Assembly: GCA_014379585.1 (NCBI GenBank)
Contig: JACMLN010000050.1
Span: 1-34,064, forward strand
DNA from: Gloeobacterales cyanobacterium ES-bin-313
Lineage (GTDB): Bacteria > Cyanobacteriota > Cyanobacteriia > Gloeobacterales > Gloeobacteraceae
Direction of reading: 5' to 3'
Length of the DNA stretch: 34,064 bases
Shown: piece by piece, positions 1 through 9,089 of the stretch
Position numbering within the stretch: the stretch's first letter is position 1
How the letters are laid out: the number at the start of each line of letters is the position of its first letter
The notes under the pieces: model-generated
Database searches by the model: none
The model's input: the letters and a program-made list of their open reading frames with translations, nothing else
Told to the model about the DNA's origin: nothing
Program-made: the position numbers and the translations under genes

Positions 1-1299
1 ACCACTCCCGTTCAAAGCACAGGTCATCGATGCACTAGGTGGCTCTGGAGCTTGAGGAAAGCTCAGGGCTGGAATTGTCTGATATCCTCCCGTGGGAGTG
101 TTGGAGAGCGGTGGACAGGTAGTGCTAGTACAAGCAACAGAGCCATTAACGACGTTACCAGAGCCACCAGTGACTCCCGATGTTCCTCCAGAAGTGGTGC
201 CATTGGAGCCAACATTGCCGATGTTGCCCGCTGGTAAGTAGCTATAGGTTGGGTCCAAGGCATAGGTACCACCACTTGCCACGACCGTTCCGCTTGGAAA
301 GGCAGGGGCCAGATTGGCGGTACCGGTCGTCGCGCCTGGAGTCAGCGGCAAGGGCAATGCATTACCAGTTGTACTGTCAACAACTGGCCAAGCGACTGCT
401 CCTGACGGTGGCAGGTTTGTTGCAGTTGCGAAGAATGCCCCACCATTTGTTTGTTTATAAATGCCTGAAACTGTCTCGCAACTCGAGAGGGTAGGACAGA
501 CAGTGGACAAAGCCGAGGAGAGACTCGCGTCTGAGGAATCAGTGATATAGGAAACAACGCCTGTTAATTTGTTGCGGTAGATCCCGCGCATGTAGGTGAC
601 TACTGAGCAGTCAGCAACACCATTGGCATAGCTACAGAACGGCATTGCACTAAAAGTATCACCGTTGCCTAGGCTGACATAGTCCCGTCCAAAAGCTGCA
701 TACTTGTTGCCAGCTGGGAAAGGGACAACATTCGGAAAAATAGAAGCACTCACATTTGAGGCCACACTGCGACCCCGAAAACCCATCGCTTTAACGTCAA
801 GACGAGCAACATTGGTTGGAATTGTAGTCCGATCCCAGGCAACAGGAGCATTGAGGCTATTACAGGGATAGGTTGAATTTTGACAAGTTGAAATGTTGAC
901 TTCGTAAATGAGATAGCTCAGACCATTGCCAATACCCTGAGGCACGGCTCCTTGATAGGCTGTTCCTGCCTGGATCTGGCCTCCTGATGCTGCCACTACC
1001 ATGCTTGCTTGCGTCTGATTCAAAGAGGTAATAATAGATTGATTATTTACAAGTAGATTGGCATTTGTGTAACTGATTGCATTCGCTCCAAGACCCATCT
1101 GACTCAATTTTCCAGCCAGCGTATTGATACCAGTTTCTGCCGCATAAAAGCTATCTGTTCCGGCTCTTTGCGAAATTCCATCTCGACGAGATGCCCCAGC
1201 TTGAAGAAAAAGTGCTCCTGCAAGCAGTAGCGTCGCTGTCGAGATTAATGTCACCGAGATCAGTGAAAACCCTGAGTTATTGCGATTACTCTTTCTCAT
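1..1299 (-). CDS. PilX-like pilus assembly protein (3' end outside window)
   Basis: An uninterrupted minus-strand reading frame of 433 codons runs from ATG at 1299 to the window edge, so the C-terminus is missing. The start is preceded by a GAGG motif about 9 nt upstream. The N-terminus reads RKSNRNNSGFSLISVTLIS: a basic leader, a G-F prepilin-like cleavage site and a hydrophobic helix. Position +5 of the mature form is Ser rather than the pilin Glu. About 25 residues later comes FYAAETGIN, which matches the xxAAExG motif of the PilX N-terminal family; that family also lacks Glu5. The rest is a Ser/Thr/Gly/Asn-rich secreted region with several Cys pairs (for example STCPTLSSCE). In type IV pili PilX-type minor pilins act at the inner membrane and pilus tip. 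The call is a family-level inference; other genes of a minor-pilin cluster would be expected beyond the left edge. Confidence 0.7.
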   Translation of the reverse strand, partial: MRKSNRNNSGFSLISVTLISTATLLLAGALFLQAGASRRDGISQRAGTDSFYAAETGINTLAGKLSQMGLGANAISYTNANLLVNNQSIITSLNQTQASMVVAASGGQIQAGTAYQGAVPQGIGNGLSYLIYEVNISTCQNSTYPCNSLNAPVAWDRTTIPTNVARLDVKAMGFRGRSVASNVSASIFPNVVPFPAGNKYAAFGRDYVSLGNGDTFSAMPFCSYANGVADCSVVTYMRGIYRNKLTGVVSYITDSSDASLSSALSTVCPTLSSCETVSGIYKQTNGGAFFATATNLPPSGAVAWPVVDSTTGNALPLPLTPGATTGTANLAPAFPSGTVVASGGTYALDPTYSYLPAGNIGNVGSNGTTSGGTSGVTGGSGNVVNGSVACTSTTCPPLSNTPTGGYQTIPALSFPQAPEPPSASMTCALNGSG

Positions 1300-1525
1300 T
1301 TCTGAAGCCTCTTGCGGAAACTATGAATATCATTCAAGCTTCTCAACTCTACAGAAAATAAAGCCGTAGTTCATAAACTTACGATGAAGTTTCTCTAAAG
1401 TTCCCGCTTTGAGCAGATTGCTTATGCCAAGCTCTGTGTATTTGTTGTTTTGGACTTTTTAACGAAAAGACAAAGTTTCAGCCATCGAAGCGTCAACCTT
1501 TCACATTTGTTCGTCAGACCAGAAC

Positions 1526-2386
1526 CTAATCCAACGTCTTCTGGAGAAGCACTGGACAGTTGCTATGGGTGCGCACATAGTCAGAAACCGAGTTCCCCAA
1601 CAGACGGTCGAGGTCAGGTAGGCTCATGGCGATGGAGGGTCTACGATCCGCACAGCCAAGCACTAACAGATCTGCGCTATTTTCCTCGGCGAGGCGGCAA
1701 ATTTCCATTCCAGAATTGCCTTGACCGTATAGAGATTTGTATTCTATACCTTGAGAACGGGCAAACTCCGCGGCAGTTGCCAGAATCAAACTTTGATCCT
1801 CTGGACGGATAGTCTTGCTGATATCGGTATTTTTGGTACTGACCCGCACCAAGAACAGGACTCCACCGGGAATCTGTTTGACCAAATCTACTGCCGTTTT
1901 TAGAGCGAACTTCGACGACATATTGTCACTGACTGCCACAGCGATCCGCTTGAGGCGGTTGATATAGACCCCATCGCGGATCAAAATCATTGGACAAGAA
2001 GCCCGCTGAAAAACGTACTGGCTGACCGAACTTTTGAGAATGGCGATCACGTTGTTGAGACCCCGCGATCCCATCAACAAGATCGTGGCGTTGATCTCTT
2101 CGGCCACTTGACAGACGATGTCCTTCGGATCCCCTGTGCGCAGGATCGTCTTGCACTCGTGCTCGGCGGGCAAGCCTAATTCAGCGACTGTATTGGCGAG
2201 AAGGGCTGTCCCCCGCGCCAGTGCCACGCCATATTTCTCAGCGGAAGGCATGGCTCTAACGACGTGAAGCAGAGTAATCCTCGCGCCTCGACTACCGGGC
2301 AGATTGAGTAGAGATTGGAGCATTCCAATCGGGGCAGGAGATTCGACATCTTCGAGGGCAAGCAGAATATTGCTGAGAAGTGGCAT
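1526..2386 (-). CDS. Universal stress protein, tandem UspA domains
   Basis: 286 residues form two UspA-like alpha/beta domains in tandem (about 1-140 and 143-286), the usual length for double-domain bacterial Usps. The first domain has GSRGLNNVIAILKSSVS near residues 106-122, resembling the G-2x-G-9x-G-S/T nucleotide-binding loop, though not perfectly. The second has the degenerate LGCADRR...LLGNSVSDYV version, so ATP binding may be kept by only part of the protein. Usps are cytoplasmic stress-responsive proteins with no single fixed reaction. The gene lies 83 bp downstream of the hydrolase on the same strand and may be co-transcribed with it or use the weak promoter at 2413-2441. The family assignment is firm; the physiological role cannot be read from sequence. 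Confidence 0.85.
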   Translation of the reverse strand: MPLLSNILLALEDVESPAPIGMLQSLLNLPGSRGARITLLHVVRAMPSAEKYGVALARGTALLANTVAELGLPAEHECKTILRTGDPKDIVCQVAEEINATILLMGSRGLNNVIAILKSSVSQYVFQRASCPMILIRDGVYINRLKRIAVAVSDNMSSKFALKTAVDLVKQIPGGVLFLVRVSTKNTDISKTIRPEDQSLILATAAEFARSQGIEYKSLYGQGNSGMEICRLAEENSADLLVLGCADRRPSIAMSLPDLDRLLGNSVSDYVRTHSNCPVLLQKTLD

Positions 2387-2412
2387 ACAGGTGTATCAAT
2401 AGACCAACTCGG

Positions 2413-2441
2413 AGTGTAGCAAACGTTTTTGCGTTCTTTAA
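2413..2441 (-). promoter_or_regulatory. Possible sigma70-type promoter of the Usp gene
   Basis: On the minus strand a -35-like TTAAAG (2436-2441) and a -10-like TACACT (2413-2418) are separated by exactly 17 nt. A transcript would start about 20 nt before the Usp ATG at 2386. Both boxes differ from consensus, so this is only a candidate. Confidence 0.3.
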
Positions 2442-2469
2442 CAGTGTGTAAACAACCCGAAATCACTGT

Positions 2470-3153
2470 TCACGAAAGGCTACATTCCAGCCACTTTTTG
2501 AAGGTGATGGGGGTCTGATCCATGGGCTGATGGCTGCTTGGGGCAACGGTGAGGGAAGCATCGGGCAACTGTTTGACGATCGCTTCGAGGGCGCTAGGCG
2601 GCGCAATGGGATCCAACTGCCCAGTCAATATCCGAATCGGCAACTTGAAACTTGACCAGTCAGGAGCCTGCCAATCCCGCAAAGAAGACCAGGCACTGCG
2701 TACCACATCAGGTGGCGTGCTATTCGCAGTCTGAATACGTGGGCTAAAGGAAAAGAGTGGACGCAACCAGGCGTTTTGACTGTAGGCGAACTCTAAAGGA
2801 TTTTGAGTAAATACGTTGTAGAAAAGTTTGGTCGGATCGGGGATAGCAACCGCTGGGCAAACGAGCAGAAGGCGTTCGACGGCGATGCCTTGGCGAATCA
2901 ACTCCACAGATACGGTGCCACCGAGGGAGTGACCGATAAACAGGGCCGGACGGTGCTCTTCGATCAGCGGCCTGAGGAACTGACAACAAGCGAGGACGGA
3001 GCAGTCGCTTGTTGGATCTCCGCCAAGGCCATGTCCTGGCAAATCCGGGGCAACCACCGTGTAACCTTGGTTTTCGAGCCAGAGACACCAAGGCCGCCAA
3101 TTTGCGGCACAGTCGGCAGTGCCATGGAGGAGCAAGATCGTTTGTTGAGACAT
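2470..3153 (-). CDS. Alpha/beta hydrolase
   Basis: The open frame extends up to 3381, but that part overlaps dxs on the other strand. The natural start is the ATG at 3153, which places the first strand and oxyanion loop (ILLLHGTADCAANW) right at the N-terminus and gives 227 residues. The catalytic triad can be read: Ser76 in the nucleophile elbow GHSLGG, Asp181 in TGQLDPIAP and His208 in SSHQP. A DLPGHG motif at 37-42 is typical of MhpC/esterase-type alpha/beta hydrolases. The substrate is unknown and it is probably a cytosolic esterase or C-C hydrolase. It is transcribed divergently from dxs with a 116-bp intergenic region and precedes the Usp gene on the same strand. The Shine-Dalgarno sequence is weak, so the exact start is less certain than the family. 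Confidence 0.85.
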   Translation of the reverse strand: MSQQTILLLHGTADCAANWRPWCLWLENQGYTVVAPDLPGHGLGGDPTSDCSVLACCQFLRPLIEEHRPALFIGHSLGGTVSVELIRQGIAVERLLLVCPAVAIPDPTKLFYNVFTQNPLEFAYSQNAWLRPLFSFSPRIQTANSTPPDVVRSAWSSLRDWQAPDWSSFKLPIRILTGQLDPIAPPSALEAIVKQLPDASLTVAPSSHQPMDQTPITFKKWLECSLS

Positions 3154-3232
3154 TTTGGAATCGTCAGCCAGTAAAACCAGCTTAAGTCCTGTGGATAGGG
3201 GAAGGAACCCATCTGTCTTGTTCCTAACCTCG

Positions 3233-3238
3233 TATAAT
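3233..3238 (+). promoter_or_regulatory. Candidate -10 box of dxs
   Basis: A perfect TATAAT lies 32 nt before the dxs ATG. There is no recognisable -35 box at 16-18 nt spacing (a TTGTTC lies only 9 nt upstream). Initiation here would leave a 5' leader of about 25 nt that carries the TAAGGA ribosome site at 3256-3261. Confidence 0.35.
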
Positions 3239-3269
3239 GAATTGTTAAGGATCTGTAAGGATTGGCTGA

Positions 3270-5180
3270 ATGAACTTGAGCGACCTCTCCCACCCGAATC
3301 AGTTGCGCGACCTTTCGGTTCCCCAACTGGCTCGTCTTGCCCATCAGATTCGCGAGAAACATCTACAGACCGTGGCCGCAACGGGAGGGCATCTAGGGCC
3401 TGGGCTTGGAGTAGTGGAATTGACCCTGGCGCTCTACAAAACCCTAGATCTCGACCGCGATCGGGTGGTCTGGGATGTGGGGCACCAAGCCTACCCCCAC
3501 AAGATGCTGACAGGGCGCTATCAACACTTTCATACCCTCCGCCAAAAAGATGGCATTGCTGGCTACCTCAAGCGTTCCGAGAGTCCCTTCGACTGCTGGG
3601 GAGCCGGCCACGCCTCGACGAGTATTTCCGCCGCCCTGGGCATGGCAATTGCCCGCGACCAACAGGGGCTCAACCGCAAAGCGATTGCCATTATTGGCGA
3701 TGGTGCCCTGACCGGAGGAATGGCCCTCGAAGCCTTGAATCACGCTGGCCATCTGCGCAAGACCAACATCATGGTCATCCTCAACGACAACGAAATGTCC
3801 ATTTCTGAGAATGTCGGTGCCCTATCGCGCTACTTGAATCGTCTGCGCACCGACCCGACCATGCGGCAGTTGACCGACAACCTCGAAAGTCAGATCAAGA
3901 ATATTCCGATTGTCGGTTCGACAATTAGTCCCGAACTAGAACGCATCAAAGATTCTGTGAAGTATATGACCGTCACGCGCTCCAAAGCAGGAGTGATCTT
4001 TGAGGAATTAGGTTTCACCTACCTTGGCCCCATCGATGGCCACAACTTGGCCGAGTTGATCGAAACCTTTGAACACGCCCACACAATTCCTGGCCCCGTG
4101 TTTGTCCACGTCATCACCGTGAAGGGCAAGGGCTACGCGGTTGCCGAGGAAAATCAGATCAAGTACCACGCCCAAACCCCATTCGACCTTAAAACCGGGA
4201 AAACAGTCCCAGTTACCAAGCCGACACCTCCGGCTTACACAGCGGTATTCGCTTCGACCCTTGTGAAATTGGCCGAACAGAATGAGAAAATTATCGGCAT
4301 TACCGCCGCAATGCCGACGGGGACAGGCATGGACAAGTTCAAAGAACGCTTTCCAGATCGCTACTTCGATGTTGGGATTGCCGAGCAGCACGCGGTGACG
4401 ATGGCGGCTGGGTTGGCCTCTGAAGGGATGCGACCCGTCTGTGCGATCTACTCCACTTTTTTGCAGCGCGCCTACGACCAGATCATTCATGATGTGGCGA
4501 TTCAGCATCTGCCCGTCTTTTTCTGCTTGGATCGCTCTGGGGTGGTCGGCGAAGATGGCCCGACCCATCACGGTGTCTTCGATATTGCTTATCTACGCAA
4601 AATTCCTGGCATGGTGGTCATGGCTCCCAAGGACGAAGCAGAATTCCAACGGATGATCGTCACAGGTGTGCAACATACCGATGGCCCGATTGCCGTGCGC
4701 TATCCGCGCGGATCCGGTGCTGGTGCGCCCCTCATGGCGGAAGGTTGGGAAGCGATTCCGGTGGGCAAGGCAGAAATGTTGCGCAGCGGCAACGATATCT
4801 TGATCTTGGCAATCGGCACCATGGTCACTCCCGCGCTTCAAGCTGCAAACTTGCTGAGTGAACATGGCATCGATGCTTGTGTCGTCAACGCCCGCTTTGT
4901 CAAACCCCTCGACACGGAGTTGATTTTGCCCCTCGCCCGCCGCATTGGTCGGGTGGTGACTGTGGAAGAAGGCTGTCGTATGGGTGGTTTCGGTTCAGCG
5001 GTGCTCGAAGCCTTGATGGACGGCGGCGCTGTCGTCCCCGTCACCCGGATCGGCATCGACGACCATTTTGTCACCCACGCCACCCGTTCCCAACTTCTCG
5101 AATCACTGGGGCTGACAGCGAGCGGCATTGCCCGTACAATCCAGGAGAGTTTCCAGGCACAAGTCGCCTTGGAAGCATAA
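3270..5180 (+). CDS. dxs: 1-deoxy-D-xylulose-5-phosphate synthase
   Basis: DXS condenses pyruvate and glyceraldehyde 3-phosphate, with thiamine diphosphate and Mg2+, to 1-deoxy-D-xylulose 5-phosphate. This is the entry step of the MEP isoprenoid pathway, which feeds chlorophyll, carotenoid and quinone side chains in cyanobacteria. The 636-residue length is normal. Visible hallmarks are GGHLGPGLG (39-47), [12 protein letters not shown] (67-78), the ThDP/Mg motif GDG (143-145) with NDN (172-174), and the activating glutamate E372 in [15 protein letters not shown]. The C-terminal transketolase domain ends normally. ATG at 3270 has a TAAGGA site 8 nt upstream. The next gene starts 20 bp downstream and may be co-transcribed. 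Confidence 0.97.
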   Translation: MNLSDLSHPNQLRDLSVPQLARLAHQIREKHLQTVAATGGHLGPGLGVVELTLALYKTLDLDRDRVVWDVGHQAYPHKMLTGRYQHFHTLRQKDGIAGYLKRSESPFDCWGAGHASTSISAALGMAIARDQQGLNRKAIAIIGDGALTGGMALEALNHAGHLRKTNIMVILNDNEMSISENVGALSRYLNRLRTDPTMRQLTDNLESQIKNIPIVGSTISPELERIKDSVKYMTVTRSKAGVIFEELGFTYLGPIDGHNLAELIETFEHAHTIPGPVFVHVITVKGKGYAVAEENQIKYHAQTPFDLKTGKTVPVTKPTPPAYTAVFASTLVKLAEQNEKIIGITAAMPTGTGMDKFKERFPDRYFDVGIAEQHAVTMAAGLASEGMRPVCAIYSTFLQRAYDQIIHDVAIQHLPVFFCLDRSGVVGEDGPTHHGVFDIAYLRKIPGMVVMAPKDEAEFQRMIVTGVQHTDGPIAVRYPRGSGAGAPLMAEGWEAIPVGKAEMLRSGNDILILAIGTMVTPALQAANLLSEHGIDACVVNARFVKPLDTELILPLARRIGRVVTVEEGCRMGGFGSAVLEALMDGGAVVPVTRIGIDDHFVTHATRSQLLESLGLTASGIARTIQESFQAQVALEA

Positions 5181-5199
5181 AACCCGAGAGGGCATCTCT

Positions 5200-5634
5200 A
5201 TGGAATTCAAAAAAATTGGTGAGTGCTTGGCTGCCAAGTCCGACTGGGTAGTCACCGAAGTGTCTGATTTTGAAGTGCATGTCAAAATTCCTCTAGAAGG
5301 CGAACGCAGCCAACATGTGCGCATCTCCCAGGTGGGCAAGTTCGATGCCCAGGGCATTCAAAGTGAAGTGCTCGAATTTCATTCGGTCTCCGTCGAAGTG
5401 CCCAAGGGTCAAATGATCACCCCAAAGCTGGCCTACGACCTTCTGAAGACCAATGCTCGGATGATGTTCGGGGCTTGGGGCATCGGTGAACTAGACGGCA
5501 AGCAGTACTTAGCGATCTACGACTCCGCATTGCTTGCCACCCTCACACCCGAGGATCTCGTTGCCACTGTCACTGTGTTGGCCACCGAGGCGGATCGCCT
5601 TGAACAAGATTGGGACGGTCAAGATATTTTCTAG
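5200..5634 (+). CDS. YbjN / type III secretion chaperone-like protein
   Basis: A 144-residue protein starts at ATG 5200 behind a GAGAGGG ribosome site; the longer in-frame upstream extension overlaps dxs and has no such site. The sequence (MEFKKIGECLAAKSDWVV..., then alternating beta strands and a final helix ADRLEQDWDG) resembles the CesT/YbjN-like alpha-beta fold common in cyanobacterial hypotheticals. No catalytic residues are expected; family members act as small chaperones or regulators. It follows dxs by 19 bp and may be in its transcription unit, but nothing links it functionally to isoprenoid synthesis. The fold assignment is tentative. Confidence 0.6.
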   Translation: MEFKKIGECLAAKSDWVVTEVSDFEVHVKIPLEGERSQHVRISQVGKFDAQGIQSEVLEFHSVSVEVPKGQMITPKLAYDLLKTNARMMFGAWGIGELDGKQYLAIYDSALLATLTPEDLVATVTVLATEADRLEQDWDGQDIF

Positions 5635-5685
5635 TCTGCTTTCCAATAAGAGAGCTTCACAACCAAGTCGCAAAAGGGAGGATCC

Positions 5686-6687
5686 ATGATCGGCACGGCC
5701 AATCAAGGTTTCGCCCAGTACGCGTTAGAGGAAATTCGGCGACTGTTCCCGGATCTCAAATTTCAGTATCTTGAATCGGGAGAAATCTTCCGCTTCAAGA
5801 CGGCAACCCCTCGCGAAGATCTTCTGCGTAGACTTCAAGAAAATGAACCGATCTTTCTGCGCCATATACAACCCGTAGATCAGGAATTCGCGATTGCTCG
5901 TACCCTTCAAGATCTAACAGCCGTACAAGCTTTAGCAAGTGCTGAATCACGCTTCCAAAAAGGCGAAAAAGTAGCCATCCAGGTGCGCAAACAGAGCGGT
6001 GTTGATTTTGCCTACACACCCGCCCAGTTGAAAGAAGCCCTCAATATGGAGCAGTTTGGGGTTGCATCTGTGAATCGCGAAGCAGATTGGATTCTTTCGA
6101 TTTATCTCAGCGCTGAAAAACTCTACTGGGGCATTTCTCGGCCTGCTGCAAATCTTTCTGACTGGTCCGGTGGTGCCGTGCGTTTTCAAAAAGAAGCAGC
6201 ACAGATTTCCCGTGCCAAGTTCAAACTCTTAGAAGCAGAAAGCGCCTTTGCCATCGACTTTCGACAATTTCAGAATGCCCTCGATATCGGCGCTGCACCG
6301 GGGGGGTGGACAGAGTTCCTTCTAGAACGCGGTCTGCGCGTCACTGCCGTCGATCCTGGCAAACTTGATGCCACGTTGCTCAAAAATCCACGGCTTACCT
6401 ATCTGCCCCGCAACGCTGAAAATATTGATTTCCCTCCACAATCTTTCGACTTGCTTGTCTGTGATATGAACGGTAGCCCCAACCAAACAGCGAGGCTGAT
6501 CGCCAAACTTTTACCGATGTTAAAAGTAGGCGGCACACTATTACTGACGATTAAATTGATGCACAAGAAGCCCTTTCAAACCGTGAAAGAAACTTTAACG
6601 ACGTTAGGCAATCGTGTTGTTCTTGTCCGAGCAAAACAGTTATTTCATAATCGTGAAGAACTCACTCTTTATTTGAAAGTAAATTAA
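5686..6687 (+). CDS. RlmM/FtsJ-like SAM-dependent rRNA methyltransferase
   Basis: 333 residues. The N-terminal half (about 1-165) resembles a THUMP-type RNA-binding region as in RlmM. The C-terminal half is a Rossmann methyltransferase with motif I LDIGAAPGGW (199-208). The ribose 2'-O-methyltransferase tetrad K-D-K-E can be assigned to K178 or K180, D260 (VCDMNG), K290 (LTIKLM) and E324 or E325 (NREELTLYL). This points to 2'-O-methylation of rRNA, as for E. coli RlmM on 23S rRNA, though the target base is unknown. The start at 5686 follows a GGGAGGA ribosome site. The gene is richer in A/T and AAA/GAA codons than dxs. Its 3' end faces the Uma2 gene across repeat copy A. Confidence 0.8.
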   Translation: MIGTANQGFAQYALEEIRRLFPDLKFQYLESGEIFRFKTATPREDLLRRLQENEPIFLRHIQPVDQEFAIARTLQDLTAVQALASAESRFQKGEKVAIQVRKQSGVDFAYTPAQLKEALNMEQFGVASVNREADWILSIYLSAEKLYWGISRPAANLSDWSGGAVRFQKEAAQISRAKFKLLEAESAFAIDFRQFQNALDIGAAPGGWTEFLLERGLRVTAVDPGKLDATLLKNPRLTYLPRNAENIDFPPQSFDLLVCDMNGSPNQTARLIAKLLPMLKVGGTLLLTIKLMHKKPFQTVKETLTTLGNRVVLVRAKQLFHNREELTLYLKVN

Positions 6688-6710
6688 GTCAATCTCAGAA
6701 TATTATACCA

Positions 6711-7097
6711 ATTCGTGATCGCAATGAGTGGCCGAGGCAAAACCCAATGCCCCTCCCATCGCTCACCCAGACCACTCCCAATCCGCCTCCCATTCCGCAT
6801 CACCACACGGGGAAATTCAAAATTCAAAATTAAGAATTCAAAATTTTGAATTCAATGGTTTTCGCCATGAGCCTGGGACGCGCAGCGTCATACCTACCGT
6901 GCCACCAGTCCACAGACTGTGGTGGTTGCGCACCCACCCGCAACGTGAGACGAAATCTGCGCAACCCAAAAGCACCAAGTATCAAGCCACTAAAGTTGCC
7001 AAGGGGGTGTGGGGGACAGGCTTCTGTCCCCCACGGGGCGGGGGTTTTAGGGGGCGGGGCTTGCCCCTGCCCCCTAATGCAGTTCGCCATATTTATC
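6711..7097. repeat. Intergenic repeat, copy A (full form)
   Basis: A noncoding element of about 387 bp is repeated at 13897-14186 (copy B) and 33747-34064 (copy C). In order it has: a block from ATTCGTGATCGCAATGAGTGG shared with copy C only; an A/T-rich tract built from AAATTC units around GAATTC; a nearly invariant core from CAATGGTTTTCGCC; and two GC-rich hairpins. The core contains a perfect CCACAG-A-CTGTGG palindrome. It fills most of the 523-bp gap between two convergent genes. Positions 7098-7210 hold only a short TAGAGTTGG direct duplication. Apparent open frames inside the element are products of the repeat, not genes. Confidence 0.9.
7009..7077. terminator. Tandem GC-rich hairpins at the end of repeat copy A
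   Basis: GTGGGGGACAG (7009-7019) pairs perfectly with CTGTCCCCCAC (7024-7034) around a 4-nt loop. A second hairpin, TTAGGGGGCGGGGC with GCCCCTGCCCCCTAA, spans 7047-7077 with a 2-nt loop and one unpaired base. Lying between convergent genes, they could stop transcription from both sides, but neither carries a strong U-tract. The terminator role is inferred. Confidence 0.5.
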
Positions 7098-7210
7098 TCA
7101 CTTGCCAAAAAGGAACGCGGCATTGTTAACCCCCCGACAGACCTTGTGAATAAATCGCTCAGTTTGTAGAGTTGGACGGTATTAGTAGAGTTGGCTGGAA
7201 TCCAATGTAG

Positions 7211-7777
7211 TTAGAAAGCAACATCTTCATAAAGCACTTCTAGTCTGCTCGAAAAGTTGAGACTACTCAGTTGAAATGTTCCTGGATCTTCTGTGTAGGA
7301 CTCCAAAACCCAAAGCCCTTCTTCGTTGCGACGGAAACATTGAACCAGTTGCCGTTTTGAACTGATCAAGACGTATTCTTGAAGGCTCTCGATGGTCTGA
7401 TAGTCCTGAAACTTATCCCCTCGATCAAACGCTTCAGTGGAATCCGAGAGAATTTCGATGATGAGTCTGGGGAAGCGCAGAGAAATGGGGGTTTCTTGGT
7501 CGCGCTGATCACAACTCACCACCACATCCGGGTAGTAATAGCAATTGCGCTGCTCAATACGGACTTTCATATCCGAGACAAACACCCGGCAGCCAGAACC
7601 GCGAATATGACTACGCAGAACCGTCAAAAGATTGCCTGCAATCGTATTGTGCGCTTGGCTTGCGCCCACCATAGCGTAGAGCCGCCCATTCACATACTCA
7701 TGCTTGATCGGACTTTTTTCTTCGATCTGAAGGTACTCATCGGGCGAGAAATAGGGATCTTGGGGCGTAGCAATCAT
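7211..7777 (-). CDS. Uma2-family (DUF820) nuclease-fold protein
   Basis: The open frame extends to 8020, but that part overlaps the metallophosphoesterase gene. ATG at 7777 gives the 188-residue length usual for Uma2 proteins and starts just before the conserved ...FSPDEYLQIEEKSPIKHEYVNG... segment. The PD-(D/E)XK pattern is visible: YYPDVVV supplies the Asp, LIIEILSDST the Glu, and DRGDKFQDYQ the Lys and Tyr typical of the family. Uma2 genes are strongly expanded in cyanobacteria; their substrate and role are not established. It lies 82 bp downstream of the phosphoesterase on the same strand and its 3' end abuts repeat copy A. Confidence 0.85.
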   Translation of the reverse strand: MIATPQDPYFSPDEYLQIEEKSPIKHEYVNGRLYAMVGASQAHNTIAGNLLTVLRSHIRGSGCRVFVSDMKVRIEQRNCYYYPDVVVSCDQRDQETPISLRFPRLIIEILSDSTEAFDRGDKFQDYQTIESLQEYVLISSKRQLVQCFRRNEEGLWVLESYTEDPGTFQLSSLNFSSRLEVLYEDVAF

Positions 7778-7859
7778 ACCCTTGGCCTCAGGGAGCGAAG
7801 TTTTGTTCTGCCTCCAAAGTACTATCTTCGCAATCAAACGTTCCGGGTGCCATCCAACG

Positions 7860-9017
7860 TCATTTCCCATCCCGCACAAACGGTCTACGAGAATCGAGGT
7901 CAAGCAGTTGGTAGGTACTGGCTCGCACACTGCCCATATTGGCATCGGCAAAAATGAGGCTACCTTGGTGCGCATCCGTTTTTTCGATGACACCGGGAGC
8001 GTATTGAACTTTTTGACCATCGGTGCGCAAGAAACGGAGTCCCCCTTCAGGCGTTTTTTTGCTGTCCGCCCAGGAACCGAGCAGCTTTCGGCACTTGAGG
8101 TCGCGGGTATGACCGATGACTTGGGTGATGCCTTTGGGCAACGTGCGTGGATCGAATCGCCGTACTAGGGACTCCCTTGGTTTCGTTGGCCCGCCAACAA
8201 ACTCAGGGCGGTGATAGAAAATCCCTCTTCCTTCCTGGTGATGACCACTGCCAGGCAGATGTAAACCTTCGATGTGCAGTGGTTCTAGACCATTCCAATT
8301 TTGGACAGCCACATCGAGGCGTTCATTCATTGCCTCCGCGACTTGCTCTGCATCGGCTTGGGAGCGAATCCCTGCAGTCTCGAGATCTGCCTCTGTAAAG
8401 CCAGCGTGACAGAGCAGAAAATTGACATCGACTGCCGTTGCGGCTCGGAATCGGCCAGCAAGGAGGAGACTGCGCACCAAGTCGCGCTGGCGCTCGTTGA
8501 AGCAGGCGAAATCTCGGGCAGCAATTTCCACGGAGGGCAAGCTTGGATGGTTGTCGAGAAAGGCTCTTTCTTGTCGAAAATTCCAGGGGCGCGCCGTGTA
8601 GATGCGGGTTGCCTCTTCTTGCACCTGCTCAAAGTTGCCATCTTTGAAGCGCACCATTTCGCCCACCCTAGCGAGGTCATGGTTGCCCAACAGCAAAGTG
8701 ACTTGATCCGCAGGATGGGCAGCGAGCCAAGCGAGCAGTTCGAGTCCTTCGCGGGTGGCTTGCTTGCGCTGGGCATGGGTGCCCCAATCGAAGTGATCCC
8801 CTAAGGAAATAAGCTGGACATCCTCTGCCAAGCGGCCATCTTCGCCCAGCAAGTGATTTACCTCTAGGATGCTCAAAAATTGAAGCAGAGGTGCTTGGGG
8901 ATCGCCGATGGCAACGCGCCTGCGCAGCTTTTGCCCACGGAGTGACCGTTCGATCGTCGGTTTTTCTCCATCTTGTTGGGCGAGGTGCTGGGCTTTAAGT
9001 ACGCGCTGGTTGATCAT
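7860..9017 (-). CDS. Calcineurin-like metallophosphoesterase
   Basis: 385 residues with the dinuclear-metal phosphoesterase motifs in order: GDPQAP (38-43, variant of GDxH), GDHFDWG (73-79, variant of GDxxDRG), GNHD (111-114), LCHAGF, and GHTRD near the C-terminus. His in motif I is replaced by Pro-Gln, as in some bacterial subfamilies. It should hydrolyse a phosphoester, but sequence does not say whether the substrate is protein, nucleotide or small molecule. No signal peptide is evident, so it is probably cytosolic. It is followed on the same strand by the Uma2 gene and preceded by the small WD40 remnant. Confidence 0.8.
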   Translation of the reverse strand: MINQRVLKAQHLAQQDGEKPTIERSLRGQKLRRRVAIGDPQAPLLQFLSILEVNHLLGEDGRLAEDVQLISLGDHFDWGTHAQRKQATREGLELLAWLAAHPADQVTLLLGNHDLARVGEMVRFKDGNFEQVQEEATRIYTARPWNFRQERAFLDNHPSLPSVEIAARDFACFNERQRDLVRSLLLAGRFRAATAVDVNFLLCHAGFTEADLETAGIRSQADAEQVAEAMNERLDVAVQNWNGLEPLHIEGLHLPGSGHHQEGRGIFYHRPEFVGGPTKPRESLVRRFDPRTLPKGITQVIGHTRDLKCRKLLGSWADSKKTPEGGLRFLRTDGQKVQYAPGVIEKTDAHQGSLIFADANMGSVRASTYQLLDLDSRRPFVRDGK

Positions 9018-9089
9018 TGGGAGCTGTGGCTTACTTCCCTATGATGGCAGAATTTCACAGCGTATAAATGTGTGGGATTCTACTCAAAG

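Noticed and set aside
1450-1812. Plus-strand open frame over the start region of the PilX-like gene and the Usp gene
   Set aside because: It is antisense to the Usp coding region, which has clear homology and the expected length.
6728-7169. Open frames within repeat copy A (same proteins recur in copy B)
   Set aside because: Their recurrence comes from the repeated DNA itself. The frames are GC-hairpin translations with no ribosome site, and their ends differ between copies.
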